This document shows positions 42,518 through 43,509 of a DNA stretch of 43,509 nt, one piece after another; position 1 is the stretch's first letter, and every line of letters starts with the position of its first letter. The stretch is from contig JANJXT010000047.1 of assembly GCA_024708885.1 (NCBI GenBank), forward strand, positions 1-43,509. The letters run 5' to 3'. The stretch is from Thiobacillus sp. GTDB taxonomy: Bacteria > Pseudomonadota > Gammaproteobacteria > Burkholderiales > Thiobacillaceae. A program made the translations under genes and the position numbers. A model generated the notes under the pieces. It ran no database searches. It was given only the letters and a program-made list of their open reading frames with translations, and was not told the DNA's origin.

Positions 42518-42928
42518 ATGGGGAAGAAGTGGATCACGATACCGATTGAAGCCGTGAGCAGCAGGGCGTTCATCGAATGGCAGTGCGGCGGCCCGAAGGG
42601 AATGACGCTGGACAGGCTCTGCGAGGTGTGCGGCTGCTTCAGCCACGCGCAGGAGACCTACGGCTGCCACCACGCGGACAACGACGACGAGCAATGCATC
42701 GCGCACGCCTGCCCTTTGGCGTTCATCGACTACCCAAAAGGCGCAACCGAGGAGGAATGCGACCGATACAGAGAAGGCTACGGCTGCGACGTGCGCATGG
42801 AACTCAGCGACGAAGGGAAGTTCGGCCACGGCGGGAAGGTCCTTAAGCACTGGTGGAGAGAGTACCGCCAGGCCGACGAGCATGTACATGAAGGTCTGGC
42901 TCAGCACCAGCCCGACGGCCACGTTTGA
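42518..42928 (+). CDS. Cys-rich orphan protein
   Basis: 136 residues from the ATG at 42518 (GGGGTGAC just upstream); an earlier GTG/TTG-type start at 42482 falls inside the palindrome. It has seven or eight cysteines and several histidines in the middle part (LCEVCGCFSHAQETYGCHHA, QCIAHACPLAFIDYP, CDRYREGYGCDV), which suggests metal binding or disulfides. The last 20 residues (EHVHEGLAQHQPDGHV) look unlike the rest. They overlap a protein-like stretch on the other strand, so the 3' end may be a recent fusion. No family is recognised. Confidence 0.55.
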   Translation: MGKKWITIPIEAVSSRAFIEWQCGGPKGMTLDRLCEVCGCFSHAQETYGCHHADNDDEQCIAHACPLAFIDYPKGATEEECDRYREGYGCDVRMELSDEGKFGHGGKVLKHWWREYRQADEHVHEGLAQHQPDGHV

Positions 42929-42982
42929 CAGCGTGTCCTCGACCTGCCGAGCCCAGGCGCCGACTTTTGAAAGGATGAGCAT
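42865..42982 (-). pseudogene. Possible 5' fragment of a small membrane protein gene
   Basis: On the minus strand the start at 42982 reads MLILSKVGAWARQVEDTLSN then VAVGLVLSQTFMYMLVGLAV. This is a natural amphipathic lead and transmembrane helix, of the kind seen in small phage and plasmid membrane proteins (DUF7220-like). Beyond about 42865 it loses this character. It overlaps the start of the plus-strand gene at 42981 and the tail of the Cys-rich gene. It is either a truncated relic or chance. Confidence 0.3.
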
Positions 42983-43286
42983 GGAACTGACATTTGCAAT
43001 GCCCCTGGTCTTCAAGGAATCACTTTCGACTGGCAACCATGGTGAGCGGAACGCCTATGCCTCGTGGAAGAACAGATTCAGCGGGAAGACGGTGTTCCTC
43101 ATTGGTTGGTGCGACAACGCTTTCGCAGTTGTTGATCGCCTCGGTGACTACCACTGCGAAAACATCAGCGGACACCCGAGCTTCCTGTTTGAGACGCCCA
43201 ACGCAGAAGTCAGCGGCGCCGGCACGGCGTCCGCTGGACTGACGGGTTATCCTAAAAACCGCAGTTACCCCACGCCATTTGCATGA
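42981..43286 (+). CDS. Small protein of unknown function
   Basis: 101 residues from the ATG at 42981, with GAAAGGA at a proper distance; the ATG at 42975 is too close to that site. The N-terminal two thirds look like a compact folded domain (KTVFLIGWCDNAFAVVDRLG, DYHCENISGHPSFLFE). The tail is low-complexity (SGAGTASAGLTGYPKN). I recognise no family. It faces a gene on the minus strand whose stop (43265-43267) lies inside its own last codons, so the two overlap tail to tail by about 20 bp. Confidence 0.55.
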   Translation: MELTFAMPLVFKESLSTGNHGERNAYASWKNRFSGKTVFLIGWCDNAFAVVDRLGDYHCENISGHPSFLFETPNAEVSGAGTASAGLTGYPKNRSYPTPFA

Positions 43287-43509
43287 TCTGACAGCAAACG
43301 GAGGGTTTCCGGTGGTCCGATGGCCGCGATGGTGCGCTTGAGATGATCACAGCAGCGCATCCAGACTGCCGATCGGGCGTTCAACTGCTCCGCAGCTTCG
43401 CTCACCCAGGCTTGAAGCTGGCTGGAGATACGCATGAGCACCTGCCGGGCCTTGTCGAAATAGGCATGCTGGCCGGTGAGCGTGATCGTAGTCTGGCCGG
43501 CATGGGAGG
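43265..43509 (-). CDS. C-terminal part of an unrecognised protein (runs off window)
   Basis: The minus strand is open from the window edge to the TAA at 43267-43265. It gives about 81 residues: SHAGQTTITLTGQHAYFDKA, RQVLMRISSQLQAWVSEAAE and onward to PPETLRLLSDHANGVG. It is helical, with regular heptad-like spacing and no stop, and looks like true coding sequence. I cannot assign a family from this piece. Confidence 0.5.
   Translation of the reverse strand, partial: SHAGQTTITLTGQHAYFDKARQVLMRISSQLQAWVSEAAEQLNARSAVWMRCCDHLKRTIAAIGPPETLRLLSDHANGVG

Overview
The window is high-GC DNA from a proteobacterium, most likely a betaproteobacterium (Rhodocyclales or Nitrosomonadales). The clues are the dusB-fis-purH-purD-tsaC-hemF block, a short Fis, polA next to DUF2782 and BPSS1780-type genes, and aerobic HemF. 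The order is inferred from gene content and cannot be fixed further. No rRNA, tRNA or CRISPR was recognised.

Left part (1-13595) is a surface glycan and secretion region. An IS3-type element runs off the left edge and cuts a membrane-anchored protein. Two glycosyltransferase + HAD-hydrolase pairs follow (WsaF-like GT with HAD; GT2 with HAD), each coupled by an ATGA overlap, with a yjdM gene on the opposite strand between them. Next come a small unknown protein, a lipoprotein coupled to an exported S8 serine protease with two C-terminal repeats, and a TPR-SPINDLY (GT41) glycosyltransferase.

Middle (13596-31580) is conserved chromosomal backbone. A 218-bp tandem duplication carrying a REP-like palindrome and the 3' end of a response regulator lies at 13724-14157. 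On the minus strand, read right to left, are dusB, fis, purH, a long cruciform-type palindrome, purD, tsaC, hemF, a large class A penicillin-binding protein, and a soluble NarX-like kinase with its NarL-like regulator. On the plus strand are mscL and an OmpA/TSP3 protein, separated from the convergent polA by a strong terminator. A LOG-family gene divergent from polA leads a DUF2782 and membrane-protein group.

Right part (31581-43509) is an accessory island. It holds an IS701-type transposase relic, an alpha-toroid/Ig/dockerin protein whose 3' end is joined out of frame to an RHS gene, an IS4-family relic interrupted by a MITE with RAYT remains, and small orphan genes with attC-like boundaries. 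The RHS gene is the most striking object. Bases 37232-38281 encode RHS repeats on the opposite strand, and flipping this 1050-bp segment at a shared TTGCC/GGCAA restores one uninterrupted frame across both junctions. The tip of the RHS protein resembles a PD-(D/E)XK nuclease toxin and is followed by a likely immunity gene.
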